A stretch of 64,000 nt of DNA, taken from Farysia itapuensis. Taxonomy: Eukaryota > Basidiomycota > Ustilaginomycetes > Ustilaginales > Ustilaginaceae. Under the pieces are notes generated by a model that did not search any database, was not told the DNA's origin, and saw nothing but the letters and a program-made list of their open reading frames with translations. Position 1 is the first letter of the stretch. Every line of letters begins with the position of its first letter. A program made the position numbers and the translations under genes. The stretch is from positions 362,198 to 426,197 of the forward strand of contig JALBYC010000012.1 in NCBI GenBank assembly GCA_023212645.1, read 5' to 3'. This document shows positions 27,070-36,692 of the stretch, piece by piece.

Positions 27070-28788
27070 ATGGCGACGCAGCTGGTCCAGTGTCCAAGCT
27101 GTCAGAGGCAGATGCCTCTGACGCAGCTCAATCCACACCTCGATCGATGCCTTTCCGATCCCGCTCCGGTTCAGGGGCCCCCAAACGGTGCTGGACAGAA
27201 GCGTTCATCTCGCGAATCTTCCCCCGCACCTGCTGCGCCATCAAAGCGGCCTAAAGAAGAAGCAGATGCGGTCCCATCCACGTCGCGCAGCCGTGTGGAC
27301 GCAGCCAAGCCATTTGCAGAGCGTATGCGACCTCAAAGTCTCGACGAGTATGTAGGACAGAGCGATATTGTCAATGGCCCGCTTAAAATGCTGCTTCGAC
27401 AAGGGCGCATTCCCTCGATGATTCTGTGGGGACCACCAGGTACAGGCAAGACGACGCTGGCCCGACTACTCGCAAAGTCAGCAGGTGGATCTTCGCCACA
27501 TCGCTTTGTCGAAATATCAGCGACGAATGCAGGAACGGCGGATGTGAAAAAGATCATGGACGAAGCACTTCACCGTCTGCAGCTCACCGGTCAACGCACG
27601 CTGCTGTTTATCGACGAAATTCAGCGCTTCACACGAGCACAGCAGGACGTCTTTCTGCCGACGGTGGAAAAGGGACAGATTGTACTGGTCGCTGCTACGA
27701 CGGAGAATCCCTCTTTCCGACTGCAAGGCGCGCTCATCTCGCGCATGCGTGTCTTTGTCCTCACCAAGCTCAGCGTGCAAGAGTGCAGCCAGGTGCTCGA
27801 AAACGCGCTCAAACGCATCAAGCAGGAACCAAACTCGGCAGAGGAGTGCACACATGTGGATCAGGAGCTGGTGCAGTGGATTAGCAACATGGCTGATGGC
27901 GATGCCCGAACGGCGCTCAGTGCGCTAGAGCTGGCGCTGTCGACGACAGATCCCAGCCTGACAGCCGAAGAGAATCTGGGCAAGCTCAAGACGGCGCTCA
28001 AGAGGACGGCTTTGCAGTACGATCGGACGGGTGATATGCACTACGACACCATCAGTGCGCTGCACAAGTCCATCCGTGGATCTGACCCAGATGCTGCACT
28101 CTACTGGCTGGCAAGAATGGTGTGCTCAGGTGACGATCCCCTGTTCATCGCACGACGTCTCATTGTCGCAGCTTCCGAGGACATTGACACGCTCGAAGCT
28201 TTGCAAATGGCCACAGCGACCTACCAGGCTTGTCAGGTGGTCGGACTGCCAGAGTGTGGCGAGAATCTGGCGCAGTGCGTCGTGTTCTTGGCAGAACGTC
28301 GCAAGAGCACCCGTTCGTATCGCGCGTGGAAACGGGCAAAGACGCTAGTGCAGGAGTCGTACAACTACCCAGTGCCACTTCACATCCGCAATGCCCCAAC
28401 CAAGCTGATGAAAGACCTCGACTACGGCAAAGAATACCACTACCCGCCACGCTTCTGTCACCCCATTCACCAAGCTTATTTCCCACGAGAAATCATCGGC
28501 ACACGGCTGCTCTCCCCGCCACCGGAAGAATGTGCAGCAGATCAAGAACAGCCCGATTACCACCACGACTCGATGCAGAAATCCATGGAGAGCAAGACAG
28601 GCATCGGTCCCGGGTCGTGTCAGCGCATTTTCGAGCTGGGTGCCCGTGCTGTTGACCTAGACTTGCTCGACGAATGGGAAACGCTGCACAATGGCGGTCG
28701 TGAATGGAGCGGCCGCAAGAAGCTCATGACCCAACTGGCCGAGCTGACAAACGGGAAAAGCGGAGGCCATGGCCATGTCTCTAGTTAA
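27070..28788 (+). CDS. MGS1: AAA+ ATPase MGS1/WRNIP1 (replication-fork maintenance)
   Basis: It acts at stalled replication forks and interacts with ubiquitinated PCNA. The 572-residue protein starts with a UBZ4 ubiquitin-binding zinc finger (C8, C11, H23, C27). It then has the RarA/WRNIP1 AAA+ core, with Walker A GPPGTGKT at 121-128, Walker B LLFIDEIQRF around 178-187 and a sensor-1 segment ATTENPSF. The C-terminal part contains the family's clamp-loader-like helices and the GKEYHYPP block. The frame opens upstream at TTG; ATG 27070 is chosen because it begins immediately before the zinc finger. Confidence 0.94.
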   Translation: MATQLVQCPSCQRQMPLTQLNPHLDRCLSDPAPVQGPPNGAGQKRSSRESSPAPAAPSKRPKEEADAVPSTSRSRVDAAKPFAERMRPQSLDEYVGQSDIVNGPLKMLLRQGRIPSMILWGPPGTGKTTLARLLAKSAGGSSPHRFVEISATNAGTADVKKIMDEALHRLQLTGQRTLLFIDEIQRFTRAQQDVFLPTVEKGQIVLVAATTENPSFRLQGALISRMRVFVLTKLSVQECSQVLENALKRIKQEPNSAEECTHVDQELVQWISNMADGDARTALSALELALSTTDPSLTAEENLGKLKTALKRTALQYDRTGDMHYDTISALHKSIRGSDPDAALYWLARMVCSGDDPLFIARRLIVAASEDIDTLEALQMATATYQACQVVGLPECGENLAQCVVFLAERRKSTRSYRAWKRAKTLVQESYNYPVPLHIRNAPTKLMKDLDYGKEYHYPPRFCHPIHQAYFPREIIGTRLLSPPPEECAADQEQPDYHHDSMQKSMESKTGIGPGSCQRIFELGARAVDLDLLDEWETLHNGGREWSGRKKLMTQLAELTNGKSGGHGHVSS

Positions 28789-28889
28789 AAGCGCGTGCGC
28801 AGATATGTACAATACCAAGAAGAGATTTGGAGCGGAGGGGGCGTTGGTTGGGAACGTGTGACGATTTCCTGCGGGTGACGTGTTGCCGT

Positions 28890-29558
28890 CTATTTGCGAC
28901 CGTAGACTGTTTTGCGGCCAAGGTCAAAGGGGACATATCTGTGCTTGATCATGTGCTTGATCTGGCGGCGCATGGTGATGGTGAAGAGGATGCAAAAATA
29001 CATGAGCAAGATGGGCCAAAAGACTGGAATGTCGAAAGCAGAAGAGGTGGTGCAGAAGAGCGAGATCAGCACCGCCTGCGTTGCTGACAGCCAAAACTTG
29101 AACTCGGGCAACCGACGGATAAACGGCCTAAACTCATCGTCGGTTGCTTGACCGTTGAGGGAGCTGCCAAAGACGCCGCTCATGAGGCCGCCACCGCCAC
29201 CGCCCGCTGACTTCCCACTGGCAGAGGTGGGCAGACCTGGCTCGCCCTCTTCCACGTCCTGTTCTGCCAAATCGGCGTCGTACGATGGGTCAAACTTGGG
29301 CGTCAAAAAGGCAAGAAAGAGGTTGAGGAGGTAGATGAACAGCGCATAGCACACAATGTACCAGCCCTGGCTAAGAACGATGCGCAGCATAAAGAGGAAC
29401 AGGAGACCGACTGTCGATGCCCATCGATGGTATGCATACGGTGTTGTGCTATCGAGAAAGGCCTGATATCGCTGCTGCAGCTTGTTGGTATGCGCAATAA
29501 ACTGCTGGATCTGGGGTGGTGCGCCCAGCCCGTCGTCTGGGTTGTCGGCCTGCATCAT
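28890..29558 (-). CDS. RER1: RER1-family Golgi-to-ER retrieval receptor
   Basis: It recycles ER membrane proteins from the early Golgi in COPI vesicles. The 222-residue protein has the family opening (RYQAFLDSTTPYAYHRWAST), four hydrophobic helices in two hairpins, and the FDPSYDADL segment. It also has the conserved RPFIRRLPEFKFW block and the C-terminal motif VPFDLGRKTVYGRK. It is slightly longer than yeast Rer1 because of a Gly-rich linker near 125-145. Two adjacent ATGs (29558 and 29555) are possible starts. It diverges from the NADH dehydrogenase gene 207 bp away. Confidence 0.95.
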   Translation of the reverse strand: MMQADNPDDGLGAPPQIQQFIAHTNKLQQRYQAFLDSTTPYAYHRWASTVGLLFLFMLRIVLSQGWYIVCYALFIYLLNLFLAFLTPKFDPSYDADLAEQDVEEGEPGLPTSASGKSAGGGGGGLMSGVFGSSLNGQATDDEFRPFIRRLPEFKFWLSATQAVLISLFCTTSSAFDIPVFWPILLMYFCILFTITMRRQIKHMIKHRYVPFDLGRKTVYGRK

Positions 29559-29765
29559 GATGGTGGATGAGTGTTGGGGTTCTTTTGGCAAATGAATGCG
29601 AATTCCAGATCTTCCACGCGTTCGCAGCTTGTTGTTGGTCTCTTCTTTCGGCCGACACAGTACGGATGATGACGCCGAGATTTGATATGAGTATGACAGC
29701 TCTAACTCTCTGGGTGACAGCTGCAAGCGTTCTTCTGATACGCAATCATCTCCTCCCCGGCGCTC

Positions 29766-31970
29766 ATGTTGACCGCTCCTCCCCTAAGGGCAGCGGTGGC
29801 CGCTCGCTCCCTGCCCCGCGCTGGCAGTCTTGTCGGGCGTAGAGTCGCATATCGCCCTCTGTCCACCTCGTCCTCCACCCCGCCCTACCAGCAGCCCAAG
29901 AGCCTGTTTCGCAAGACAATTCACTACTCGCTCTATGCCGTTGGCTCCATCACGTTTACCGTTGTGGCCGCTACAGCCGTCATTCTCGGACACGATGCGC
30001 TGACGTATCGAGAAGCGCATGTTTCCAACGTTCCCATGAGCCCCTTGGCGCTGGAGCCCAAGCGGGGTGGTCCCAAGAATCTCCCTATCTTGAGTTCCTA
30101 TACCGACGATGAGCAGGACGAAGAGAGCAAGCAACTGTCCAAGAAGGAGCGCATCGTCATTGTTGGAGGTGGTTGGGCTGCTGTTGGACTGCTCAAGTCC
30201 TTGGACCCGGGCAAGTACAATGTCACGCTCGTTTCGCCCAACAATTACTACCTCTTTACGCCTCTTCTGCCCTCGGCGTCTGTGGGCACCGTAGAGCCGC
30301 GCTCGCTGATTGAGCCCATGCGCAAGCTACTGGCCCGTGTTCATGGTCACTACATCCAGGGCTTTGCAACGGACGTTGTCATGGGTAGCGAGACTCCCGC
30401 CAATGCAGGTGGGGAGCCGCGATTGCTCGAGGTCAATGTGATCAGTGGTGATGAGTGGGACGGCGAGTCGCTTTGTGGAGGAGGCACCTCCAACGAGCGC
30501 AAAGAGACGGTCGGTAAGAGCATCTACGTTCCCTACGATCGCCTCATTGTCGCCGTTGGAAGTGTGACCAACACGCACGGCGTCCCGGGCCTGGAGAACT
30601 GTTTCCACCTCAAGACCATCAGTGATTCTCGACGAATTCGATCGCACATTCTGGACAATCTCGAGATTGCCTCCTTGCCAACGACGAGCAAGGAGGAGCG
30701 CGATCGTCTGCTCAGCTTTGTCGTCTGCGGAGGTGGCCCGACGGGTGTAGAGACCGCTGCCGAAATCTCAGACATGATCAACGAGGACGTGTTCGACTAC
30801 TTCCCCAAAGTGTTGCGCGCCCAGGCCAAGGTACACCTGATTCAGTCGCGCGAGCACATTCTCAACACGTACTCGGAGTCGATCTCCAATTACGCCGAGG
30901 CCAAGTTTGCGCGCGATGCTGTGGATGTGATTACCAACGCGCGGGTAAAGCAGGTGGAAGCGGATAAGGTGACCTACACGACCAAGCAGCCAGACGGCAC
31001 GTTGCAGGAACATGTGCTCCCCTCTGGCTTTACTCTGTGGAGCACGGGGATTGCCATGAGCCCCTTCACCCGACGTGTGACCGAGGTGCTTCCCAATCAA
31101 AGCCATCTCAAAGCTTTGCAGATTGACAGCCACTTGCGCGTAAAAGGCGCACCCCTGGGCAGCATGTACGCCATTGGAGACGCTTCCACCATCGACACCC
31201 GTCTGATCGACTACCTCTACGACTACGTAGACCGTTACGACCAGGACAAAGACGGTCGTCTCAATTTCGAGGAATTCGAGACCTTTGCAAAGGCCATTCG
31301 ACACAAGTTCCCCATTGCCTCGAAACACTTTATCAAGCTGCGCGACATGTTTGATCACTACGACCTGGACAAGGATGGCGCTCTCAACCTCAATGAGATT
31401 GCGCAGGTTCTGATCGAGACGGGCAACAAGATGACGGCACTCCCTGCTACTGCCCAAGTCGCCGGCCAGCAAGGAAAGTATCTCGGCAAGAAACTCAACA
31501 AGCTCGCGAAAAAGCGCGATCAGGGCATGGACATGAATCCACACACGGCCGAGGAAGTCCAAGATATCGACGATGAAGTCTACAAGCCGTTCAAGTACAC
31601 CAACCTCGGATCGCTTGCCTGTAAGTTGTGTAGCGTGCCATAGTGGCTCAGCAGCGTTCTGATCTTGTTTTTTTCTTTGTGATCTGCGCGTCAAAACAGA
31701 TATTGGCAATGCGGCTGCATTTGATCTGCCGCTGCCGGGTGCGTTGGGCAGCTTTGCAGGTGGCTTGGTCGCCATGTATGCCTGGCGATCGTTTTACCTT
31801 TCAGAGTCGGTCAGCATGCGCACCCGTGTTCTGCTGTTTAGCGACTACATTAAGCGCGGTGTAAGTTGTAACCCCCCCCTTCCCCTGCCCGCCGAAACAC
31901 CACTTTGCTGACATGCGCGGTTTCGCACGTTTGCGTACAGATCTGGGGTCGAGACCTGTCGCGGATTTAG
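29766..31970 (+). CDS. NDE1: alternative (type II) NADH dehydrogenase with EF-hands
   Basis: It oxidises NADH and passes electrons to ubiquinone without pumping protons, at the outer face of the mitochondrial inner membrane. Three exons are inferred: 29766-31620, 31700-31860 and 31941-31970, all with GTAAGT donors. The 681-residue protein has a basic targeting region, a hydrophobic segment (about 53-75), the FAD site VIVGGGWAAVG (131-141) and the NADH site VVCGGGPTGVE (about 319-329). Two EF-hand loops follow, at 492-503 and 533-544, both with D-x-D-x-D-G. The EF-hands point to calcium control as in NDB-type enzymes. The C-terminal GRDLSRI tail sits alone in exon 3. Confidence 0.94.
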
Positions 31971-32066
31971 AAACTCTCTCTTCTGTAACGATTTCATCTG
32001 TAGCTGCTCAATATTGCGGGAAATCCGAACACTTGTATATTGCGATGGGTGGTGTGAGTGTACGTT

Positions 32067-32377
32067 TTAAACCTGGCGGCCAGAACCTTCTTCCTTTTCG
32101 GCTTCGGCGAGGAATTGCTTGATGAAAGCCTCTTCGTCACTACACAGACGTCAGCGTCAGTATTTTAGAGCAAGGCGTAAATGAGCGGCAGAGAGACTTA
32201 CGAGTTGGCAGCGTTGAGCGGTGGGTCTGAGGAAGAAGCGGCAGCCGAACCGCCTGTGGAAGGCTTGGCGTCTTTGCTGCCGCCCGTGAGCGAGTATGCG
32301 AGCGCACCGTAGGCGGCGAACGTGCCCAGGGCGATGTATTCGTTCAGAACCTTGACGCCTGCGATAGTGTACGACAT
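32067..32377 (-). CDS. ATP19: mitochondrial ATP synthase subunit k-like protein
   Basis: This is a small subunit associated with the membrane domain of F1Fo ATP synthase and its dimers. Two exons are inferred (32202-32377 and 32067-32139), with a GTAAGT donor and a GTAG acceptor, giving 82 residues. The N-terminal third has one membrane helix (EYIALGTFAAYGALAYSL). A Ser/Ala-rich linker leads to the family's conserved ending PPLNAANSDEEAFIKQFL. The exon junction falls inside that conserved ending, which confirms the splice. It diverges from YAE1 and lies next to the 3' end of NDE1. Confidence 0.87.
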
Positions 32378-32512
32378 GACTGGCGAGGAGAGTGTTGTGC
32401 AATGATGGGAGAGAACGATAACTGTTGAACGTTGAACAGGGTAATCACAGTCAATCATCTGCCATCTTCTTCGGATCCGACGATCACCGATTTCTTCCGC
32501 AGTGTTAGACCG

Positions 32513-33719
32513 ATGATGGCCAAACCTTTTTTCGCATTGTATGTAAGATTGGGATATTTTGTACAACACCACCACATCCTCGATGCAGCAGTGAGAGAGA
32601 TGCAAGGCTCAGCGTCAAAAGAGCCAAGTGCTGGCACGCTCAGAACACCGCTGAACGAACAGGGCGAGTGGTCAAAACCAGATCCCGTCACGCCCGTTAC
32701 CAACAGCAGCAGCACTACGGCAGTCACGCCGTCACGTCAACCTTTTCCACGTCAGCTCAGTCTGTTGCACACCGACGCGTCGGCCACACCAAGCACGAGC
32801 AGCGATACAGGCAGCTTGGCGCGCAAGTCATCGCTCAATGGACCCAAGTCGCTCACTTTGGGATCACAGGCTGGACCAGAGACACCGCGCAGGGGCAAGC
32901 GAATGAGTCTACAGTACATCCCCTCCCCCTCGACGAGCGCTGTGCCCATCGAGCCTACTTCCTCCCGACGCGTCTCAGACGGACCAAAGACCCACGCAGC
33001 CAGCTCCAGCGATGCAGACGACTGGCTCGCGTCCGACGACGACGCCGCCTCCCTGCACAAATCCATGGCTCAACGCGACTCGGACCGCATCGAGTCTCAA
33101 TTCCACGACGTAAGTTGACTCTCAGACTGTGCCAAATCCAATCGCTGACCACATCGGCTTCTTGTGATTTCAGACGGGGTATCGCGAAGGTATTACAGCA
33201 GGCAAATTGAGCACGCTTCAAGGCGGCTTTGATCAGGGCTTTAACGAGGTAGGTGCACCGATTGGGCGTAACCTGGGCGTTTTGCGTGGCCAAATTGCCG
33301 CTCTGCTGTCTCTTGTCGATGGAACGGGCGAAGATGACGTCGATGATGCTGATGGGGAGGCAGACGTTGGTGATAGGACGAAGATGCGGGGCGCAGGTGC
33401 CTTTCGCAAGGCAACGGCGCGGACTCTGACCCGCTCTGCATTGCCTACGGCGCACCATGCCAGGGTGGACGAAGCCCGTCCGCTCATACGCGCACTTGCG
33501 TCTGACTTGAACGCGGTCACGTTTGCGCAGCTGGCACCGCCCGACTATGACGCGCTCCAACACGAGCTAGAGCATCAGACCCCCGACCAGCCTGCGCTTG
33601 TTGCGCGCGAGACAGACGCCCAAGTCGCCACTCGCCACGCCCTGCTCGTCAATTTGCAGCGGCGAACACAACAAGTATGCCACATGCTTGACATCCCGCT
33701 CGCCAACACACCGCAGTGA
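32513..33719 (+). CDS. YAE1: YAE1-like ribosome/Fe-S adaptor protein
   Basis: In yeast, Yae1 with Lto1 delivers Rli1 (ABCE1) to the cytosolic Fe-S assembly machinery. Two exons are inferred (32513-33109 and 33174-33719; GTAAGT donor, TTTCAG acceptor), giving up to 380 residues. The diagnostic segment begins at exon 2: TGYREGITAGK, then LQGGFDQGFNEVGAPIGR. Yeast Yae1 is much shorter; the N-terminal 190 residues here are Ser/Pro/Thr-rich and disordered. The start is uncertain: ATGs at 32513, 32516 and 32600 are all in frame. Confidence 0.83.
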
Positions 33720-33893
33720 TCCTCTCTCCCCCACTTGCACACGCAATGCCCTCCCACGTTACCTCTGTTTTGCAAACCCTTCCTTTTTCCGCTAATGCTG
33801 TGTGCCAGACCCGGAGGTTTTCCTGTGCAAGTGCTGACTACCGCGCTTTCTTCCACGCTTCCTCTTTTTTTTCTACTTGGGGTGGACTTGTAG

Positions 33894-35315
33894 CTTCGCG
33901 ACGCCACTGGATCGACGGTGTTGGGACAGACACGCGATCTACTCAACCGAATAGCGCTGCGCGAACGCCGATGCTTTGAGCTGCGAGAAGAGCTGAAACA
34001 AGAAGAAATGCAGCTGCAACGCCTTCGTACCGCATGGCAGCAAGCTGCCAACCAACAACTCGCCTACTCGAGCAGCAGCAGCAGCGGCGGCGGCGGCGGC
34101 GGCACCATGCACATGCGCAATACGTCGAGCGCGACGTCGGCTTCGACGGATAGTCGGGTCACTTCTGCGCCGCCCGTGGGGGACGCTACGGCAAGTACAG
34201 CGACGGTGGTAGGGTTGCCGACGGGCGTGCCACAGTCAGCAGCAGAAGCGTGGACATCGTTCTCCTCCAAGCTGCCCGTCACGCTCAAGTCGCAGTTGAC
34301 GAATCTGTTTGACAGTCTGGCCAATATCGACGCCCCACCGCCGCCGGATGCATTTGAGCGCAAGGCCGCCGCCGCCGCCGCAGCCACCGCGTCATCGTCG
34401 CGTACGAGTGGGGACATGCTCAGACCAGGAATGGGGAGTAGCAGTCTGAGCGTTTTGGAGGAGGAAGGATCTGATGTGGGCAGTGGAGCTTTGTCGCCCC
34501 GCTCTCCGCGCTCCCCCGCGCTACCACTGGCTACCGCAGAGAACGAGGGAAAGGCTCTTCGCGCCGACTCTTCCGTGCTTGGCTTTCCGGTCAACGAGCA
34601 CGGAATTGCAACCCCAACCGAGCGTGTTGAACCCGCATCTGCGCAGAAACCCGCTTCGGTCCTAGGCTCTCTAACCAACCTGTCCAAACCGCCGGCGACG
34701 CAAGCTGCTAAACTGGACAAGGCGTCAGTGCGGAGCGCCAATGCGGGGAGGGATGAGAATACGGCGGTGCGCTCCGCCATCGCGGGAGAGGCGGGGGGCT
34801 CGTTTGCGACCATGTTTGCCAGACGACTTCGCGAGGCGCGTGACAATGCGTCGGATCTGCTGCGCGAGGCGGAGAAACGACTGGGCACTGCCATGACGAT
34901 CGACGATCTTCTGAGTGTCACGGGTGGACATGCTTCCTCGACGGAGGAGACGGATGGACGCGGCCGGTCATCGTCGGCGCTCTCTCCGCGCATTCAAGTG
35001 GAAGCCAACAAGGACGATGACGATATGGAAAAAGCGGCTGCGTCGACGTGGTATGAAGCAGCGGGTGGTGCCAAGCCCCGCCGATCGAACGAGAGCGATG
35101 CATCCCGCTCGCCCGTCGCAGGCGGTCTCTACGGTCTCTTCCGCCAATCCATCGGCCCAACTGACCATCCTACCCCGCTCAGCCCATCGTCCCCCACCCT
35201 AGATCTGGACTCAGACACCAGCAGCACGCTCAAAACAGAAGCAGCGGGTGGCAAAACTGACGCACAGGCTCGACATCGTCTACGTGCAGCCGCATTACGC
35301 ACACCCCACCCATAG
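33894..35315 (+). CDS. hypothetical coiled-coil, Ser/Ala-rich protein (5' exon unresolved)
   Basis: The exon begins after an acceptor (GGACTTGTAG at 33884-33893) with LRDATGSTVLGQTRDLLNR. It continues through a coiled coil of about 50 residues (ERRCFELREELKQEEMQLQR) and stays open to 35315. The rest is low complexity with poly-Ser, poly-Gly and poly-Ala runs. A second helical block lies near the middle (MFARRLREARDNASDLLREA). I recall similar coils in uncharacterised fungal proteins (DUF4048-like), but this is weak. Candidate first exons begin at ATG 33746 or near 33799, both with poor donor sites, so the N-terminus is not fixed. Confidence 0.6.
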   Translation, partial: LRDATGSTVLGQTRDLLNRIALRERRCFELREELKQEEMQLQRLRTAWQQAANQQLAYSSSSSSGGGGGGTMHMRNTSSATSASTDSRVTSAPPVGDATASTATVVGLPTGVPQSAAEAWTSFSSKLPVTLKSQLTNLFDSLANIDAPPPPDAFERKAAAAAAATASSSRTSGDMLRPGMGSSSLSVLEEEGSDVGSGALSPRSPRSPALPLATAENEGKALRADSSVLGFPVNEHGIATPTERVEPASAQKPASVLGSLTNLSKPPATQAAKLDKASVRSANAGRDENTAVRSAIAGEAGGSFATMFARRLREARDNASDLLREAEKRLGTAMTIDDLLSVTGGHASSTEETDGRGRSSSALSPRIQVEANKDDDDMEKAAASTWYEAAGGAKPRRSNESDASRSPVAGGLYGLFRQSIGPTDHPTPLSPSSPTLDLDSDTSSTLKTEAAGGKTDAQARHRLRAAALRTPHP

Positions 35316-35402
35316 CTGGCCATCACTTGTATTTCTACGATTCCGGCGCACACTGTATTATTACCACCACCACCACCACCGAGCTTTGGGGCGTGTGGGA
35401 AT

Positions 35403-36032
35403 CTAGGAAGGAGGTGCGGCTGCAGGTGCTGCTGCTGCATAAGGTGCGAGGATGAGCGGGGGCTCGATCTCTTGGCGCTTGTCTTTGCCCTTGAGCGCTT
35501 CGACGATGGCCAGGGCGAACTCAAACGCAGTACCAGGACCACGCGATGTGATGAGATTGTCAGCGACAACGACGCGGTCTTCCTTGTAGTGGTAGTCGTT
35601 CTGCAGCTGGTCCTTGACAGAGGGATGCGAGGTGATGGCATTATCTGTCCCGATTCCGGCGAGTTTGGCAGCGAGCGATCCGGCGCAGATGCAAGCTACG
35701 ATTTTGCCATCGCCGTACATGGCGGTGAGGAGCGCCTGGACGTCTTGATTGCCACTAATGGTTTCAGCGCCTTTGGCACCGCCGGGTACGACGATTGCGT
35801 CGTATTCGCGCGCCTTGCCACCGGCCAAGTCGGGCAGGCGCAGATCAGGGACAATCTTGACACCACGACTGCACGTCACATACGCTGCACCATGCGGATC
35901 CGCTTCGTTATCGGACGACGAGCCGACGAGAGCAGAAGATACGTCTACTCCGCCGCGAATGAGCACATCGTAGGTGATTGTGTACTCGCTCTCCTCGGTG
36001 CCTTGAGCAATGAGGATCAGTGCTTTGACCAT
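35403..36032 (-). CDS. DJ-1/PARK7-family protein
   Basis: This family includes glyoxalase III/deglycase and redox-protective proteins. The 209-residue protein has the nucleophile elbow ACICAG (C116 as the likely reactive Cys), the acidic partner in GTEESE (residues 11-16), and the VVPGGAKGAE loop. It also has the SHPSVKDQL and RGPGTAFEFALAIVE blocks characteristic of the DJ-1 branch. A short Ala/Pro-rich tail is added at the C-terminus. The longer reading frame includes an upstream ATG, but ATG 36032 (MVKALIL) fits the family start exactly. It diverges from TOA2 200 bp away. Confidence 0.92.
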   Translation of the reverse strand: MVKALILIAQGTEESEYTITYDVLIRGGVDVSSALVGSSSDNEADPHGAAYVTCSRGVKIVPDLRLPDLAGGKAREYDAIVVPGGAKGAETISGNQDVQALLTAMYGDGKIVACICAGSLAAKLAGIGTDNAITSHPSVKDQLQNDYHYKEDRVVVADNLITSRGPGTAFEFALAIVEALKGKDKRQEIEPPLILAPYAAAAPAAAPPS

Positions 36033-36232
36033 GGTGAATGTGAAAGTGGAGGCGGACTGGTGACTTGACGGCGGCAAATTCAAAAGTGCGGAGAAAACAC
36101 AAAGGAGATAACGAAGAGCGAACATCACTCGGCCGAGTGAACTGCGCCCGAGTATCATCATCGGTTCCTCACTCCTTCAATGTGGTCTACTACGTCCATC
36201 ATAGGGGTCCTTTGCAACGTACGGCAGGGAGA

Positions 36233-36589
36233 ATGGCGTCGTCGTCAACAGGGACCAACAAGCAGCTCTTTTACGAGCTGTATCGTCGATCGTCGATCGG
36301 TATGCAGCTCACCGATTCCCTCGACGAACTGATCCAGTCTGGCCACATTAACCCCGTGCTGGCCATGCGTGTGCTTAACGAGTTCGACAAAGCCATTGCC
36401 ACCAATCTCGGCAAGAACGTCAAGGCAAAGTCGCAGCTCAAGGGACATCTCAAGGACTACCGTCTGTGCGAAGAGGTCTGGACCTTTCGCGTACGCAATG
36501 CCACTCTCAAACTCGACAATGCCGAGATTGTCGATGTGGACAAGGTCAAGATCGTCGCATGCAAGATGGCCGACGGCGCCACCAAGTAA
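36233..36589 (+). CDS. TOA2: TFIIA small (gamma) subunit
   Basis: It stabilises TBP on promoter DNA as part of the general transcription factor TFIIA. The 118-residue protein is nearly all conserved domain: the N-terminal four-helix part (FYELYRRSSIGMQLTDSLDE, then INPVLAMRVLNEFDK) and the C-terminal beta-barrel part (GHLKDYRLCEEVWTF, then VDKVKIVACK). Length matches yeast Toa2. No intron is seen. Confidence 0.96.
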   Translation: MASSSTGTNKQLFYELYRRSSIGMQLTDSLDELIQSGHINPVLAMRVLNEFDKAIATNLGKNVKAKSQLKGHLKDYRLCEEVWTFRVRNATLKLDNAEIVDVDKVKIVACKMADGATK

Positions 36590-36692
36590 TCTTCTCGTCT
36601 TTCGCACACGCACACTTTCACATCGCAATATGCAGACTCCTTACTGGATGCACAGGTTGGGGGGTGGACTAGTGATGGCAAAGGTGAGGGGA

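Noticed and set aside
30768..31775. 335-codon minus-strand frame
   Set aside because: It is antisense to the NADH dehydrogenase exons, whose domains and EF-hands are clear; the antisense product resembles nothing.
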